A program made the position numbers and the translations under genes. Positions 41,801 through 50,976 of a DNA stretch of 64,000 nt are shown piece by piece. Origin of the DNA: Patiria miniata (Eukaryota > Echinodermata > Asteroidea > Valvatida > Asterinidae); contig NW_024037059.1 of the NCBI RefSeq assembly GCF_015706575.1, forward strand, positions 28,592,129-28,656,128. The letters are read 5' to 3'. How positions within the stretch are numbered: the first letter of the stretch is position 1; each line of letters opens with the position of its first letter. The notes under the pieces were generated by a model, which was not told the origin of the DNA, made no database searches, and worked only from the letters and a program-made list of their open reading frames with translations.

Positions 41801-42906
41801 GGTACTCCGTCTTTTGCTGGTGTCGGAAAAACAACCAAATGGTATTAAATGGATCATGAAATTAATGTTTGTAACAAATTATCCATTCCTCTACAATGTG
41901 TACAAAATATGAGGAACCCTCTTTTTTTGGTAAAAAAATAATGATTGTAAAGTGGGCCATTTTAATCGTTTAAAATGTATCATGCTATTCCTGACAACTG
42001 AGGGCGCTGTTGCTGTGATGTCATTCTAGGAACACACTCTTCAGATTAGGGTTTTTTTTTCCTTCAATTTGTAAACCCAAAATTCTACTTATTGAAAAGA
42101 TTTGTGCATAAATTTTCTCAGCTCATTATATGTTACTGTTATATACTGAAACAACAATGAACCACTGAGATTATAGACGAACCACGGCAAATCCCTAAAA
42201 TTCTGGTGACTTTTAATGCTGAAGTAGATGTGATTTTTGGGTGTGAAACTGAGGTTTCTGCCTTGAATGACGTCACAGATTTGCTCATGAATATGGAAAA
42301 TTTGCATTTAGCATGAAAACCAAAAATGTGTCAACACTGCCCTTAAAATGGCAATATGAATATTAAAGATAAAATGAAATGGAACACAAAGGTACATTTC
42401 ATAAATTGCATTTTTAAAATGCCATTACATGGGCCCTTTAAACATTATAAGTAATAAAGGAAACTCTGACATTGGTGAAAAAAATTCCAAGACCTTTGTG
42501 AAAGTTAGTTTATGTAATAGACCCTTGTGAGACAGGTCTCCGTGGACAACGGGTGATACTCGGACAATCTATGTGAAAGCGGGCCCCGCCGCGCCATTTT
42601 AAAATCACTGTCTATCGGTTACATACGTTTACTCTTGAAACAAATACATTGAAGATAATTTTATTTTTTCAGAAGAATGCTTTCTGCAAGGAAATAGTTT
42701 GATTGTAACTTTTATATTCCAAACAGGAATATGAACTAGAGAACGAACCTGCGGAAAACGAACCTGCGAAGGACGAAACGGAGAACGAACGGAAGACCTG
42801 GACAGTTGAAACCGAGGCTGAAGAATCTGTGACGTCAGAACCTGAGGAACAACAGCTCCCTCGAGTGGCGTCTCCCAGCAACAGTTCAATGACCACAAAA
42901 GTTTAA
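20914..42906 (+). CDS. SLC5 family sodium-coupled monocarboxylate transporter-like protein, complete
   Basis: Paralogue of the minus-strand transporter at 31-12209, and likely also a Na+/monocarboxylate symporter in the plasma membrane. Sixteen coding exons: 20914-21063, 22314-22514, 23633-23698, 23916-23967, 24594-24661, 25127-25278, 35550-35690, 36587-36716, 37436-37524, 38028-38140, 38470-38537, 38739-38825, 39663-39979, 41078-41172, 41756-41841, 42727-42906. Phases close exactly to 664 residues plus stop, near the usual 600-660 for the clade. The start ATG has a strong context (A at -3, G at +4). Visible family features: SWADYVVLG first helix, SEVYFRGA, CTFYTALGGIKAVVW, FDPTEYLSFWS, STVSSVINSVVTLTGEHV (Na2-site helix), and PPADLPLS..GC. 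The extracellular loop that follows carries NGT, NSS, NGS, NTS and NTT sequons and is longer than in the paralogue. The cytoplasmic tail is Glu-rich and ends TTKV, a class I PDZ ligand. Intron 6 (25279-35549) is swollen by repeats. Function rests on family membership. Confidence 0.93.
21296..21830. repeat. Tandem repeat, about 126-bp unit with tRNA B-box-like motif, 4-5 copies
   Basis: In intron 1 of the plus-strand transporter. Units repeat every 125-127 bases (marker TGGTTCGAGTCTCATTTTA near 21421, 21546, 21673, with a variant at 21799). Each also carries GATAGGCCTAGAGATA and CACATCCCACCTGCATTG. GGTTCGAGTCTC is close to the pol III B-box consensus, so the array may have grown from a tRNA-derived SINE. 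Confidence 0.88.
22562..22593. repeat. 32-bp palindrome, copy 1
   Basis: TTCCAACGCTGGTCGG and CCAACCAGCGTTGGAA form a stem with a single mismatch, followed by an A-run. The same palindrome with a compensating pair change is at 47422. It begins 48 bases past the exon 2 donor of the plus-strand transporter. Confidence 0.93.
22777..23376. mobile_element. 600-bp TA-flanked MITE
   Basis: Terminal inverted repeats of about 45 bases (GGGGCCATTCAGAATTTTC, then AATGTTTTAAAATTTCGAC). They are flanked by TA on both sides (22775-22776 and 23377-23378). A subterminal GTGGGTGGGTGGGTC motif is also mirrored. TA duplication fits Tc1/mariner-like elements. In intron 2 of the plus-strand transporter. There is no transposase. 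Confidence 0.88.
24108..24488 (-). mobile_element. SINE family C
   Basis: Starts with an ATAATAATAAG run and an AGGTACTCAAGGTGCT motif, and ends in a reversed tRNA-like head (B box GGATTCAAACCC, CACCGTAACCATTGGACCAC). It is a diverged member of the family in two other introns (39238 and 41190) of the same gene, all on the minus strand. Confidence 0.7.
26315..28296. mobile_element. Segment inserted in the left arm, bounded by AGTGGTCGGG
   Basis: The foldback-like left arm stops near 26300 and resumes near 28297. The intervening 2 kb is bounded by AGTGGTCGGG at 26315 and its complement CCCGACCACT at 28287, which suggests a separate element with short inverted ends. AGTGGTCGGG and its complement also form a hairpin at 26315-26339. 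No coding region. Confidence 0.55.
27034..30395. repeat. Tandem duplication, upstream unit (3.36 kb)
   Basis: Starts at ATAACTAGGAAGCGGAAG and runs to TTTGTTAAATGTGTATTAAA. It is repeated immediately downstream (30396-32906) with only scattered base differences, apart from a block of about 863 bases (about 28043-28905) present only here. Confidence 0.93.
28995..29270 (-). mobile_element. SINE family B
   Basis: Carries GGATGGGATGCTAGTCCATC, GCAGGTTACTCC, the GAGAGAGTCAAGC body, and a tRNA-like end with reversed B box GAATTCGAACTCC and CTGATCATGAGTCACAAACC. It is part of the 3.36-kb unit that is duplicated downstream. Confidence 0.8.
30396..32906. repeat. Tandem duplication, downstream unit (2.5 kb)
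   Basis: Copy of 27034-30395 lacking the block 28043-28905. The junction is at about 31392, where ATAAACTCCAAC runs straight into TTTTGCCAGCATATTC. The very high similarity argues for a recent event. Confidence 0.93.
31482..31760 (-). mobile_element. SINE family B (duplicate of the 28995 copy)
   Basis: Almost base-for-base the same as the copy at 28995-29270. The two are the same insertion carried along in the tandem duplication, not independent insertions. Confidence 0.8.
35817..35872. repeat. GTCT microsatellite
   Basis: A run of the tetranucleotide GTCT with a few interruptions, just downstream of exon 7 of the plus-strand transporter. Confidence 0.9.
35996..36539 (+). mobile_element. 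MITE family D
   Basis: Shares GTGTCCTATTTAATC, CATATTCATGAGCAGAAG, GATGTCATTTCAGGC, AAAGAAGTGCACTTTTCA and the ACCCTTTAAG end with the other family D copies. In intron 7 of the plus-strand transporter. Confidence 0.75.
39238..39597 (-). mobile_element. SINE family C
   Basis: ATAATAATAATACATAATAA start, CTTATATAGCGCTTTC body with the TCAAAGCGCTTTACATTATT motif, and a reversed tRNA-like head (ACTCGAACCCACAAACCTGC, CTTAACCACGAGGCCAC). The minus strand gives a consensus B box GGTTCGAGTCC and an A-box-like TGGCCTCGTGG. In intron 12 of the plus-strand transporter. Confidence 0.82.
40030..40910 (+). mobile_element. MITE family D, split by a nested hAT-type element
   Basis: Left part has TGCACCTTTGTGTCCTATTC, TTCATATTCGTGCGC and GATGTCATTTCAGGCAG. 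The right part resumes after 40741 with CATGCCCTCAGTT, CAATAAAATTGACC and TAAGAGGAGTATAACG. The insert at 40427-40741 interrupts it. In intron 13 of the plus-strand transporter. Confidence 0.75.
40427..40741. mobile_element. 315-bp hAT-like MITE nested in family D element
   Basis: Inverted ends CAAGGGCGGATC...GATCNGCCCTTG. The 8-bp flanks are TATGCCCT (40419-40426) and CATGCCCT (40742-40749), 7 of 8 identical. An 8-bp duplication and a CA-start terminus fit the hAT superfamily. The inside is G- and C-run rich and has no coding capacity. Confidence 0.8.
41190..41533 (-). mobile_element. SINE family C
   Basis: Close relative of the 39238 copy (GGCGCTACATTATTATTACC, GTATACAGCTCGATGC, CACAACCTGCAG head). 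In intron 14 of the plus-strand transporter, same strand as the other two copies. Confidence 0.82.
41950..42442 (-). mobile_element. MITE family D, reversed
   Basis: Contains GAGGGCGCTGTTGCTGTGAT, ATGACGTCACAGATTTGC, TCATGAATATGGAAAATTTG and the end CATGGGCCCTTTAAA. This is the reverse orientation of the copy at 12331. In intron 15 of the plus-strand transporter. Confidence 0.75.
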
Positions 42907-43183
42907 AGCAACTTATGTGGAAATACAAGGCACAAACCGCACAAGTAGCTTATTGCATTTGCTCACAAATTTGGGGAAAAAAATGATTAGAATTGCTTCT
43001 TTAAGAACCAATCTATGATTGTATTATTCGAATCTCTTGAATATTTTTATTGTGTAACTGAAAACAATCAGTGTATTTTGAAGCCTCTTAAGCTGTTTGG
43101 ATCAATTCAACAAAGGAATTTGTTCAATTTCGGTTTGGCGCCCTGCATACTAGTAGTGGGTGTTTCATGCATGATCGAAAATG

Positions 43184-43189
43184 AATAAA
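43184..43189 (+). terminator. Polyadenylation signal of the plus-strand SLC5 gene
   Basis: Canonical AATAAA 278 bases after the stop codon of the 16-exon transporter gene, followed by T-rich sequence. It is the first such hexamer downstream of the stop. Confidence 0.6.
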
Positions 43190-43216
43190 ACAAATTCGCT
43201 CTGTTAAAAATATATA

Positions 43217-44819
43217 TGTAACACTACAGTCTACAGCTTTTCTGTTACAGGCGATAATTTTAACTTAGACCTAGTTTTTGAACGAGTCCTATCACACAAA
43301 TAATGATCATGATAACTGTCAAATTATTTCCATTTTTTTTATGTCTCGTTTTTATGCCAGAGTTTTTTTTTGTACGTTTCGTGTCTGTTTCCTTTATCGT
43401 TCACTCGGCCCCGAATTCACGCAGTTTATCACACTTCGATCTAGATACTTACGCAACAGTTTTTAAACGCGATGTCTTCACGGAATTCGCACCTAATTGG
43501 TAGCACAGGCCAATTATCTCTTTTATTCGACGGTACCAGTAGGAAGACGCCCCTCGAAATAAATGGTTATGGTAATTTACTGTCTTTTCCATGGTAATTC
43601 GTTTGTAGTATTTTATACGTTCTCGGAAGTCCAGGTGAAAGCACATTTTTGAACGTGGTATAAATTTGAAGCGTAAGGTAGAGTGCGGGAGAGAACCATT
43701 TGTGCGTTTGGGAGAGAGAGGTGTCAAAGAGTTATTTGTGTGAAGTTGTGTTGGGTCGTCGCCACCCGTAACCAGCAGGCGAGTGGAAGCAGCCACCGCA
43801 GGTACCGGGCCGGCCAACCTAAACTGTTGAGGCCGAGAGCCACGTATAGTCAGCAGTACATGTAAAAGTACTTGCTTGACCCTCTCTTCAGCTGTATATG
43901 ACCAGACGTCACACGGCAGTAGCCTGACCTAAGAGTACACTCCCCGAGAGTTACCATAACCATTTTCCCTGGTGGGAACAACCAACCCTATTCCGATCCC
44001 GTGAGACCAATCTCTAAATGGCAGGGACCCCACTGTAGCCAGGTGGTGACTGATGAACACACTGATCGAGGCAGAGACGACCAGCCAGTCCACACTTGTG
44101 TCACCCACCTGAGCCGAATTCTGTATCTGGGAAGGTTGCAAGTATCTTACACATCATCTAGAATCTGGAATCTAAAACCCACAAATTGGCTTTGATTTAA
44201 ATTGTAATTTGTAAAACTTAAAGACCGGTTGCCTTGTTTTGTTTACTTTGTTTCTTTTAATGTAACAACTAAGTTGGCTTTATTTGAAGATTTGGGTTGA
44301 TATTTCTGTATTCGCTTCTTTGCTGGATCAGCAAATTTTCCGTTAATATTTTGTTAAGACTCAGTTGAGAAATTGCTGAATTATTTTGTTGGATTGAGCT
44401 TTCATATTTGTTTTGTGTTGTTCCAAAGTAGCTAATTTTTATGCCGTGCTAAGTTAACCTGCTAAGTTAAGCTGCTAATTTAACCTGCGATTTAATTTGC
44501 TTGATTTGAGAAGTTTCTTTTGATTTGCCTAAGTTGAATTCTGTTACATTTTGTCATCTTCAGAGAAACCCTGATTTCTTTGGATCGTTCTTAAGTTGGG
44601 TTCTTGAATTGTGGAAGTTCCTCTGATTTAATTTGATTATTTTGTAAATATTCTTGTAAATATTCCTCTTCTTTTTTTCATTTGATTTTTCTTTAAAATA
44701 AAATTGTACTTTTGCTTTTGAAGTTAAAATCAAATCCGTTTCTGTTTGCCTTACTTACTGAGTTGAAGACAGAACCATCCCATGTATCTAAGGTCTTGAG
44801 AAAATACTTGACAATAACA
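43217..44819 (+). mobile_element. Possible solo LTR of an LTR retrotransposon (fossil)
   Basis: A 1.6-kb non-coding block that starts TGTAACAC and ends ACAATAACA. Short similar flanks (ATATA before, ATGTA after) are compatible with a worn 5-bp duplication. An AATAAA lies near its 3' end (about 44697). No internal retroviral genes accompany it, so it would be a solo LTR. Family and age cannot be fixed from a single copy. An unrelated repeat or the 3' region of the transporter gene is the alternative. Confidence 0.3.
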
Positions 44820-45465
44820 ATGTATACAGTTTTATGAAAAAAATCCTATCGTGTTGTTGTATGTGTGCTAACTTGTTTTCAAGTTAATTTTGACGATTTA
44901 CTTACTCTTCCGTCATGGTAAAAATTCATGTGAAAGTTCATATCCCTTGAAGACTTAATGTTGCAAATTAAGATAACGGCTTTCAAAATTTTAATGGGCC
45001 TCTTGTTGGGACAATCAACCTTCGTTTTCTGTCATCTGAACGATGGAAGTAGTGAGTTTCCGCTTCCCTAAAATATTGGTCAGGATCGATGATGGAGGGA
45101 CTGGGAACTAGTCTATGAAAGTATTCACTTTCAAGGATCAACAGAGGGCGCTATATCAGAGTTGTTTACTTCCTGGCTGCAAGTTTTGTGTGTACACTTC
45201 GGTAAGTCGGGTTACACTTTTTCGTCTCAGTTTACATCATAAATACCTGGAGATAATATACATCCGGGAAGAGTATGGACAGGAATGTTCACACGATATT
45301 AAACTTCACAAAAGAAAGTTAAAAAAGACAATGATCCTGATGTGTTATCTTGTGGTCCAGACTCGTATTTTTACACGGTATTTACGAGTACGACCCTCGA
45401 TTCGAGTTGGTTTTTTTTTAGTGAATGCATGATTTACTGTTTTTGAGACATAAGCTTATGTGTTT

Positions 45466-46063
45466 GGAAAAATTCGGCTATCCGATCACCACTTTTTTCA
45501 ATTAATTTTCTAACGCCAAAAGTTACCTCTTTTATGGTTATTCCCTCCACTTTCCCTCCTCTACTCTCACCCCCTCCTTTCCTTAATTTCTATTTATCAA
45601 TCAGTCACTCACTTCATCGAGATTCGAACCTCGGACGCTTGCTTGATACCGAGTCTCTTAACCGCTAAGCCGCGCACGATCGCTGTTGCAATGATCAATC
45701 TTTGGACGTATTTGAAGTATCCATTGAAATAAACTAAATATTCATGAGAAAATAAATATTCATAATGACGTATTGCACCATCATTGGCCGGCTCATGCGA
45801 CGTCCCATGCGACGTCATGGTTGTCGATGTCATGCGTTATCGATCGTACCGCTGTTCCAGACACTTCAATCAGTTTTGACCGGCTGCTTCAACTCAGATC
45901 TGCACTACATGTGCATGCAAAATGTGCTCCAAAAACACATTTTTACCCATTTTTTTCGCATGTCCACTCTTTCCTGGATTCCTCTTGGTTGAAATCACAA
46001 GATGAGGTGAAAATTTGGATGTTTGGCGGCAGGTAAGTGGTGATCGGTTGGCCGAATTTTCCC
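45466..46063. mobile_element. 598-bp inverted-repeat DNA element with 8-bp target duplication
   Basis: Ends pair as GGAAAAATTCGGCTATCC and GGGAAAATTCGGCCAACC, each followed by GATCACCACTT. ATGTGTTT flanks both sides (45458-45465 and 46064-46071). An 8-bp duplication fits hAT or P-like elements. A minus-strand tRNA-like unit lies inside. Confidence 0.85.
45608..45690 (-). pseudogene. tRNA-like pol III unit inside the 45466 element
   Basis: On the minus strand: GCGGCTTAGCGGTTAAGAG (A-box region) and GAGGTTCGAATCTCGATG (B box). The arms resemble a Leu- or Ser-type tRNA, but the acceptor ends do not pair well, so a relic or SINE head is likeliest. Confidence 0.6.
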
Positions 46064-46398
46064 ATGTGTTTTTACAAGCAGTCCTAGATTACAATAATTT
46101 TCCTGCGTTATATAACAATATTTTCTGGCTAGAGGTCAGAATTCTTCTGCCACTGACTGTTTACAACCCATGTCATTAGTCGCAGAAATGTTGACAAAAA
46201 AAGATAAATTTACAGAGAAGCATTTGCAGTTTTGTTTGAAAATTATATAATTTATATGAATCATTGTTTGTTTAGGACTCCCCATGTACTCTGTACTCAA
46301 AATCAACAACCACTGCATTCTTTCTGATCACCGTTCACTACACTGAAGTAGAGGTATTTCTTTAGTTTCTGAAAGTCAATGTTTCATGTTTTCATCAG

Positions 46399-46479
46399 AT
46401 GATGTTGAAGAAGTCATGTGATGGAGGAACCAAGAGCCAAACATATGACAAACGGGACTCGGGAAGTAACAACGAATAA
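46399..46479 (+). promoter_or_regulatory. Upstream ORF overlapping the SAM-domain start codon
   Basis: Two consecutive ATGs at 46399 and 46402 open a 26-codon frame that ends in TAA at 46479, overlapping the SAM-domain start (46421) out of frame. TTTTCATCAG just before it looks like a splice acceptor, so the leader may come from an upstream exon. If it is in the mRNA, it should lower translation of the main frame. Confidence 0.4.
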
Positions 46480-49400
46480 AGATAAGACGCACGCTGCAAA
46501 GGCCAAGCACAAAAAAATGGTATGAAATGTTCAAGCTTTCTATGTTTACAGTAGACTATGTTTACAATTTGTTAAATTTGTTATTACGATGCATGAGATA
46601 ATTTACAATGCTTACCTAAACCCAGACTGGGACCTTAAGTGCTGAAAAATATGCAAAACAAAATCAGGCCAACTTTACTCACTCTTTAGCCAGCAAAATT
46701 CTCCAAATTTGTCATGAGGCAAAGACAAGGTCCTCAGTATTTCACCAGCCAAGTTTGAAGACTCAATTTAATTTTAAAGGAGACTTTTCTTCAACAGTTT
46801 GCACCTGAGAGTGATGCAAAGTGATTTCAATTTGAAGCCTAAGACTAGACTGGTGCATGTCCAACTTTTTGAAAATTTTGACCCTTCAGTAGTCTGGTGG
46901 CATGACCTGATGCCTATGGTGAGAATGTGTAGAAAGAGAGATCAGGTACCAGATATTTCCTTTGACACAGCTGATTGATGCAGTACTGAAGGGATGATGG
47001 TGGACTGGTTGATTCATGTGCCAGTCTATTCTCTTGTATTGCATGTTTTTCACTATCTTAAGTTTTGGGACTCTCATATCATACACAGTATTGAGAGTCC
47101 CAAATTTTCGGACTAAAGATGATCTATAATGCAGTATCCTTAATGCAGTGAATCGTTGTGTTTATTTAAACAATTTTTTTCCCTCTAAATGAAACCTTTG
47201 TGGTAGTTTCCTAATCATATAGACATTTGTCCCTTTTTTATGTTGTAAATTTTTTTAGTTAAAGGGAAAATACAACATTTACAAACATCAAAAAATAAAA
47301 CTACCAAATCATTTTTAAATACCTTACTGGACTGTTTGTGAATGACAGTGCAAAGCATCCTGTAAAATCATGGCACCTGGTATACTGTCATTTTCAAGAA
47401 AAGTGGTATTTTTGTATCTATTTCCAACGCTGATCGGCCGATCAGCGTTGGAAAAAACTGGCTTTTTTTCAAATACTGGCCCCATTTGACCATCGCACTT
47501 GTTTGCAATCGATTACAAACCTATGAACGGGTACAAGCCAGCTAGACTGGTTCCCTGACCTTACAATTCCCCAATATATGTAAACTGCTCTGTTTCTTCT
47601 TAAATGGAGTCAGGGGACCAGACTACAGGAAAATGATTGTTTTTCTTGGTTTTTATAGCATTTTCGAACCCAAAACCTCAAAAAAGTCAGTGTAACTATA
47701 TTTGCTATATATTTCCAACCCCCCAATTCCATCCATTTCTGCAGTGTATTATTTTAGACAATTGCAACTATTTTGTTAACTAGAAGGGCATTATTATGAC
47801 ACTGACAGTGAACTATGACCTTTGACCTTTTCATTGCAGAGATCTGGTGAACCAGGTGCTCGGGCAAAAAAGACAGTGTACCACTGGGGCAATGCAGAGG
47901 TCCTACGTTGGTTGAAGAAATATGACCAGTATAATACGCTGTACAGCCAGGTATTCCAGGAACATGACCTGTCAGGTGCAGTTAATTGATTGATTTTTTT
48001 TCCCCCTTAACCAGTTCGTGCCGGGATTATTTTGACATTGCCTGGACCTAGGCGTGGGATTGTTTTTCAGGCCGTCATCTGCGGGTAGCATACCCTGATA
48101 TTTCTGGCCTCGCTCGCTGCGAGCGGGTCGCAGACAGATATTTCTGGCCTTGCTCTTATAGGCCAAAAAAAAAAGTCTCCGGTTTCTGGTATGCGCGCGC
48201 GTCGCCGTAGCCATGCGCGTCAGCAAAATGAAAAAGTTTTTTTTTCAATACAAGATGATGTTTCAAAACCGCCAAACTCACTGGTTTGACTGGAATTCTG
48301 CTGCTGCACAATTTTAACGTGTTTTTAGAAGGGGTTATGATCGAGAATAAGATTTATGTGGCCTCTCTGGACTCCCATATATTGCACTAAGTTTAGTCGG
48401 GCACCATTTGCAGTCATCAGCCGACATTTGAAGCCAAAAAAAAAAAAAAACCAGGTAAAAAAAAAAAAAAAGCCGCGTCGCCGCACCACTTTTGGGGCAA
48501 GCTCCATACCAGAAACCGGAGACTTTTTTTTTTTGGCCATATGTGTTTATCTGTCATCCGTTCCGAATACCGCAAAAAACTTTGGGTGTATACACCTCAT
48601 CCGACGTGAACTGGTTAATTGCAAATAAGGCCAAGTAAAAAAAAAACACTTTCTCGTCCCCACTTGCTGCCATTTTTCCCAGCTGCCTCAGTTTTTTTTT
48701 TTAATTCATACATTTGTAGTATATTTTGCATATAATTCGTCAATATTCTGTCTTTGTTTAAGTTTTCAACAAAATTGTAGCTTTGTAGAATGGGTAATGG
48801 CTTCTTTGGACACAATTTTGTATCAGCAAAAAAAGTCGAGAAAATTGAAGAATCCAACCGTCATCTAGGAAAATTTGCCATCTTGGGGGGAAAAAAAGAA
48901 GAAAAAAGCGCCCGCTTCATTTTTTCAAAAGGCTGGATGAGAAACTATGGGGTTTTTTTTTCCTGACCTAATTCGAGAGTAAAAAATCTATAATCGGGAT
49001 GAAAACTCCAGATGATGAATTCTGAAAAAAGTGACTTGATCAAGTAGGGAAGACAACCCAGTTTAACATAGCACAAGGTGAGATTCGAACCATGGTCACC
49101 AGAGATGGTGGGTAAGGAAAGAGCACTGAGTGTACTTGATCAGACCAAAGGGCACAGTCAAATAATTTGTTTTAAATTAGATTTCCTGTTCTTCAAATGG
49201 TATTTTATTTGCTAGCTTTTTAGTTTTATGTTCTTTTATTGCAGGGCGTGCTTTAGTGCGACTCAACCCAATCAGAATGGAGAAAATGGGCATCACAAAC
49301 CCTGATCATAGGTACGTGATCATTATAGTTGTCGCCAGGTGTTGACCCAAATTCCTTTGTCACCGCCTCAAAATATTATCCCCGACCCCCTTTTGCACCT

Positions 49401-49851
49401 TTTTAACCCTCTACCTCAGCAAAATTGCTTCCGATTTTGACTCATTTCATCCATTGACAAAGGAATGAACAGTTTATTCTTCTTGTGGCAATCATTTTGG
49501 GCAACAGTTTCATTTGAAGACTTTGAACAATGTGTTGGGAGTGCTAACAGTTAGTGGACTCACTCAAAAATAAGTTGCCATCTGGCAAAAAATAAGCTTG
49601 ACAGGTTTCATGTAAAGCAAGTGTTAAATCCTAAGTTGAATTTGAATAAGGATCGTTTCTTATAGACATCAAGAACAGTTTAAGATCAGAGCTTTGTAAT
49701 TTTGGTGACTGAATGACATCATTGACTTCAATGAATTCTTTGTTTCTGCGGCAGGTCGGATTTGCTGGAGCGTATCTTACGATTGCGCTTGAAACATGAA
49801 CAGAACGAACTAAAAATACTTCAGAGCAGCCAACAGCAACCCTCATCATGA
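46421..49851 (+). CDS. SAM-domain protein of the Aveugle/SAMD12-SAMD10 type
   Basis: Small scaffold-type protein made almost only of a sterile alpha motif domain. Exons 46421-46519, 47840-47975, 49245-49311 and 49755-49851 join in phase to 132 residues. Residues 1-43 are basic and polar. The SAM domain spans about residues 44-112 (VYHWGNAEVLRWLKKY ... VFQEHDLSGRALVRLN ... RMEKMGITNPDHR ... LLERILRLRLK), ending in a charged helix and a Gln/Ser tail. The block LFxQHDITGRALLR followed by a ERMGI-like helix is typical of Drosophila Aveugle and vertebrate SAMD12/SAMD10. Aveugle pairs with the SAM domain of CNK in the KSR-Raf module, so a role in receptor tyrosine kinase/MAPK signalling is a family-based inference. 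The start has G at -3 and G at +4. An out-of-frame upstream ORF (46399-46479) overlaps it. A TTAA-flanked element lies 31 bases after the exon 2 donor. Confidence 0.9.
47422..47453. repeat. 32-bp palindrome, copy 2
   Basis: TTCCAACGCTGATCGG and CCGATCAGCGTTGGAA, a perfect palindrome followed by an A-run. In intron 1 of the SAM-domain gene. See copy 1 at 22562. Confidence 0.93.
48011..48614. mobile_element. 604-bp TTAA-flanked MITE (piggyBac/Kolobok-type)
   Basis: TTAA on both sides (48007-48010 and 48615-48618). Ends pair as CCAGTTCGTGCCGGGAT against CCAGTTCACGTCGGATG. A second inverted repeat lies inside at 48161-48538. In intron 2 of the SAM-domain gene, 31 bases after the exon 2 donor. 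Confidence 0.8.
48161..48538. mobile_element. 378-bp inner inverted-repeat element
   Basis: Ends GGCCAAAAAAAAAAGTCTCC, then GGTTTCTGGTATG, mirrored at the other side, with ATA on each flank. It is either a second MITE nested in the TTAA-flanked one or an inner arm of the same element. Confidence 0.75.
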
Positions 49852-50750
49852 TAAGAGATGGCAGACACCTGCTATATGTAAGACTATCAGCATAAAGTAC
49901 AATCATAATTGAACGCTGGAATTCTTCAAAATCGCCCGGAGAGTTTGGAGGGATTGTGCAGGATTTAAGAAGACGAGGCTTCGTCTCTCCCACTTTGCTG
50001 GGTAGGTGGCTTCGCCATGTGTCTCCTGCTTCGCAGCAGGCCTGGTTTACATGTGCAACTTGGACACACCTACATACACACAAAGTCTTGTATTCTCATA
50101 ATGTCTGTAGACATTCCTTTCTTCTCATAAACACTCATTGAAACTGAATTTGTAACCGTGATTTCATTGTGTGTTCTACTATATTTAGCAGCACATAACC
50201 CGACCCCAAGGTTGTTTTCCAGAAAGTGGAAAATGTTATGTGGCATGTCCACATTATGTCTTGAGCTCCAGCATCGTATGGAAATCTTATGTTCACAGGT
50301 CAACACTGCGACTGCAATACCTATAGACAAATCCAGTGGCAGCCATTTTCTGCGGTGGCACTAGGCTCGCACGAGTTGTGCTCAGGTAGTACACCAAAAA
50401 GGGCGTGCGCCGTGCGTCTCATCTTTAAGAATGCGGGCAGCATGCGCATGAGTGTGACAGCACCGCAGTAAAAGCTTCTAATTTTGGTCGCCGGTTTCCA
50501 CTATGCACACATACGCACAGGTGCACATTATCATTGCATCTGAAGACAAGGCATTGTGTTTCCCGTCGATCCCATAATGTAACACTGTCCCATAGGCACA
50601 CAGACTTGGGTCCGAGGACCGTTTCAACAAAAGATGTACGTTCGAGGACAACAAAGAATCTGTCTTCTCAATGTCTTCCTGTCCTTGGCATGTAATAATA
50701 CATGTACAACTTTTCCGCTTTGTAGTATAGCAGTGATAGAGCCCTGTCAT

Positions 50751-50976
50751 CAGTGGTGTAACTGCGGAAGGTGGGTGGGGGCACGTGCTCCCCCCCCCCC
50801 ACCCCCTCCCCCTTCCAGCTGCCCCCCTCATAAAAAAACATTGAATTCTTAATTGGAACAAAAGTATATATCACTTGCCTTCAGGTGCCCCCCCCCCCCA
50901 CCCTGAACAAAATGTGCGCACACCCAGGTGCTCCCTCCTCAGAATTGTAACCCTAGTTACATTGCTTACGCCACTG
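50751..50976. mobile_element. 226-bp hAT-like MITE with perfect 8-bp target duplication
   Basis: Inverted ends CAGTGGTGTAA and its near-complement TTACGCCACTG. CCTGTCAT is repeated exactly at 50743-50750 and 50977-50984. CAGTGGCG-type ends and an 8-bp duplication are standard for hAT elements. It is rich in C runs and has no ORF of interest. Confidence 0.9.

Noticed and set aside
43449-43817. 122-codon minus-strand ORF in the possible LTR block
   Set aside because: No domain is recognisable, and the region otherwise looks non-coding.
49631-50083. 150-codon minus-strand ORF overlapping the last SAM-domain exon
   Set aside because: Antisense shadow of the real exon at 49755-49851.
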